Under the pieces are notes generated by a model that was not told the origin of the DNA, did not search any database, and was given only the letters and a program-made list of their open reading frames with translations. A stretch of DNA of 64,000 bases, from positions 26,151-90,150 of the forward strand of contig JAUICQ010000007.1 of NCBI GenBank assembly GCA_030427425.1, written 5' to 3'. Positions 63,650 to 64,000 of this stretch are shown in pieces. A program made the translations under genes and the position numbers. How positions within the stretch are numbered: position 1 is the stretch's first letter; every line of letters begins with the position of its first letter. Source of the stretch: Fimbriimonadia bacterium. Its GTDB lineage: Bacteria; Armatimonadota; Fimbriimonadia; Fimbriimonadales; Fimbriimonadaceae.

Positions 63650-64000
63650 GTACTCCATATTTGGTAGAAAAATAGTTAAATGTGGGTTCAAAAACAGTGT
63701 GGAAAAAGAATACTTACAATGGACTGGATTCCGTTCCGGAATGACAAAATTGTAATGGATAAATAAATCACCAAATGTGGGTTCAATAGCGCCTACTCTT
63801 TTCCTAACAACGATTTGTCATTCCGACATTGTATAGAGAGCCTGTCCTCGAAGGGGAAGATCCATGACCTTCTAAGGCTTTTTAAGTAGCGATAAGACAA
63901 TGACCCTAGGTCCCCTCTTGGTTGTCATCCTCGAAGGGGATCCAGTCTTGCTTTAAAGCATTCATCGCACATTTGTCATCCCGACATTGTATAGAGAGCC
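63650..64000. repeat. Interspersed repeat cluster, copy 6
   Basis: An inverted copy of the 53.86-53.98 kb unit (63660-63795), then TTGTCATTCCGACATTGTAT and TCCTCGAAGGGGAAGATCCA segments. No gene; it runs to the window edge. Confidence 0.8.

Overview
The window comes from an AT-rich bacterium with two membranes and flagella, and it looks like a host-associated or intracellular organism. LptF/LptG-type and LptD-type proteins show LPS export across an outer membrane. The same window also carries an LCP (LytR-CpsA-Psr) protein, a TagO/WecA-type lipid-carrier transferase and a SigB/F/G-type sigma factor, a mix that resembles uncultured relatives of Cyanobacteria/Margulisbacteria or other candidate lineages. 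I cannot place it from sequence alone. The host-associated reading rests on a set of exported proteins: three leucine-rich-repeat (LRR) proteins that share an N-terminal domain, a shorter LRR sibling without it, an F-box-like protein, and a Lon-type AAA+ ATPase with a signal peptide and no protease domain. No host factor has been shown.

Layout: 0-0.7 kb is the end of flhB, followed by tRNA-Gly(GCC). From 1.4 to 9.1 kb lie a GDP-fucose synthase gene and an island of exported or unknown proteins. From 9.2 to 17.1 kb is a flagellar operon, flgB-flgC-fliE-fliF-fliG-fliH-fliI-fliJ-lytic transglycosylase-motE-like, behind a near-consensus sigma-28-type promoter. An exported LRR gene, rpmF/rpmG, an AddA-like helicase gene and rplM-rpsI follow. 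From 23.3 to 33.7 kb are two lipoproteins, ndk, a glycogen debranching enzyme gene, lptF-lptD and a GNAT acetyltransferase gene, separated by interspersed repeats. From 34 to 42 kb are tRNA-Leu, tRNA-His, hpt, rho, a large winged-helix-like protein gene, rpsT and a fused secDF. From 42 to 44.3 kb is a tandem LRR gene duplication with a third decayed copy.

From 44.3 to 47.8 kb is a tightly overlapped operon: dCMP deaminase, tagO/wecA-type, wecB (apparently with a non-ATG start) and uppP. Then come exported unknowns, an ASCH-like protein, an LCP ligase, a histone-H1-like Lys/Ala-rich protein next to flhG (a MinD-like ATPase), and cdd. The groESL operon has two CIRCE operators around its promoter. 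A sigma factor fused to a degenerate GGDEF domain follows. Downstream of tRNA-Ser(CGA) lies a four-gene phage-tail-like cassette read on the minus strand.

Intergenic space is crowded with an interspersed repeat family. Within it is a hairpin whose stem sequence varies while complementarity and a 10-nt AT-rich loop are kept. Most gene ends carry long, near-perfect hairpin terminators. I see no transposase, CRISPR array or rRNA. The least explained elements are the exported Lon-like ATPase, which contains a sequence fitting a bipartite nuclear-localisation pattern, the shared LRR-effector architecture, the sigma-GGDEF fusion, and the hairpin repeat family.
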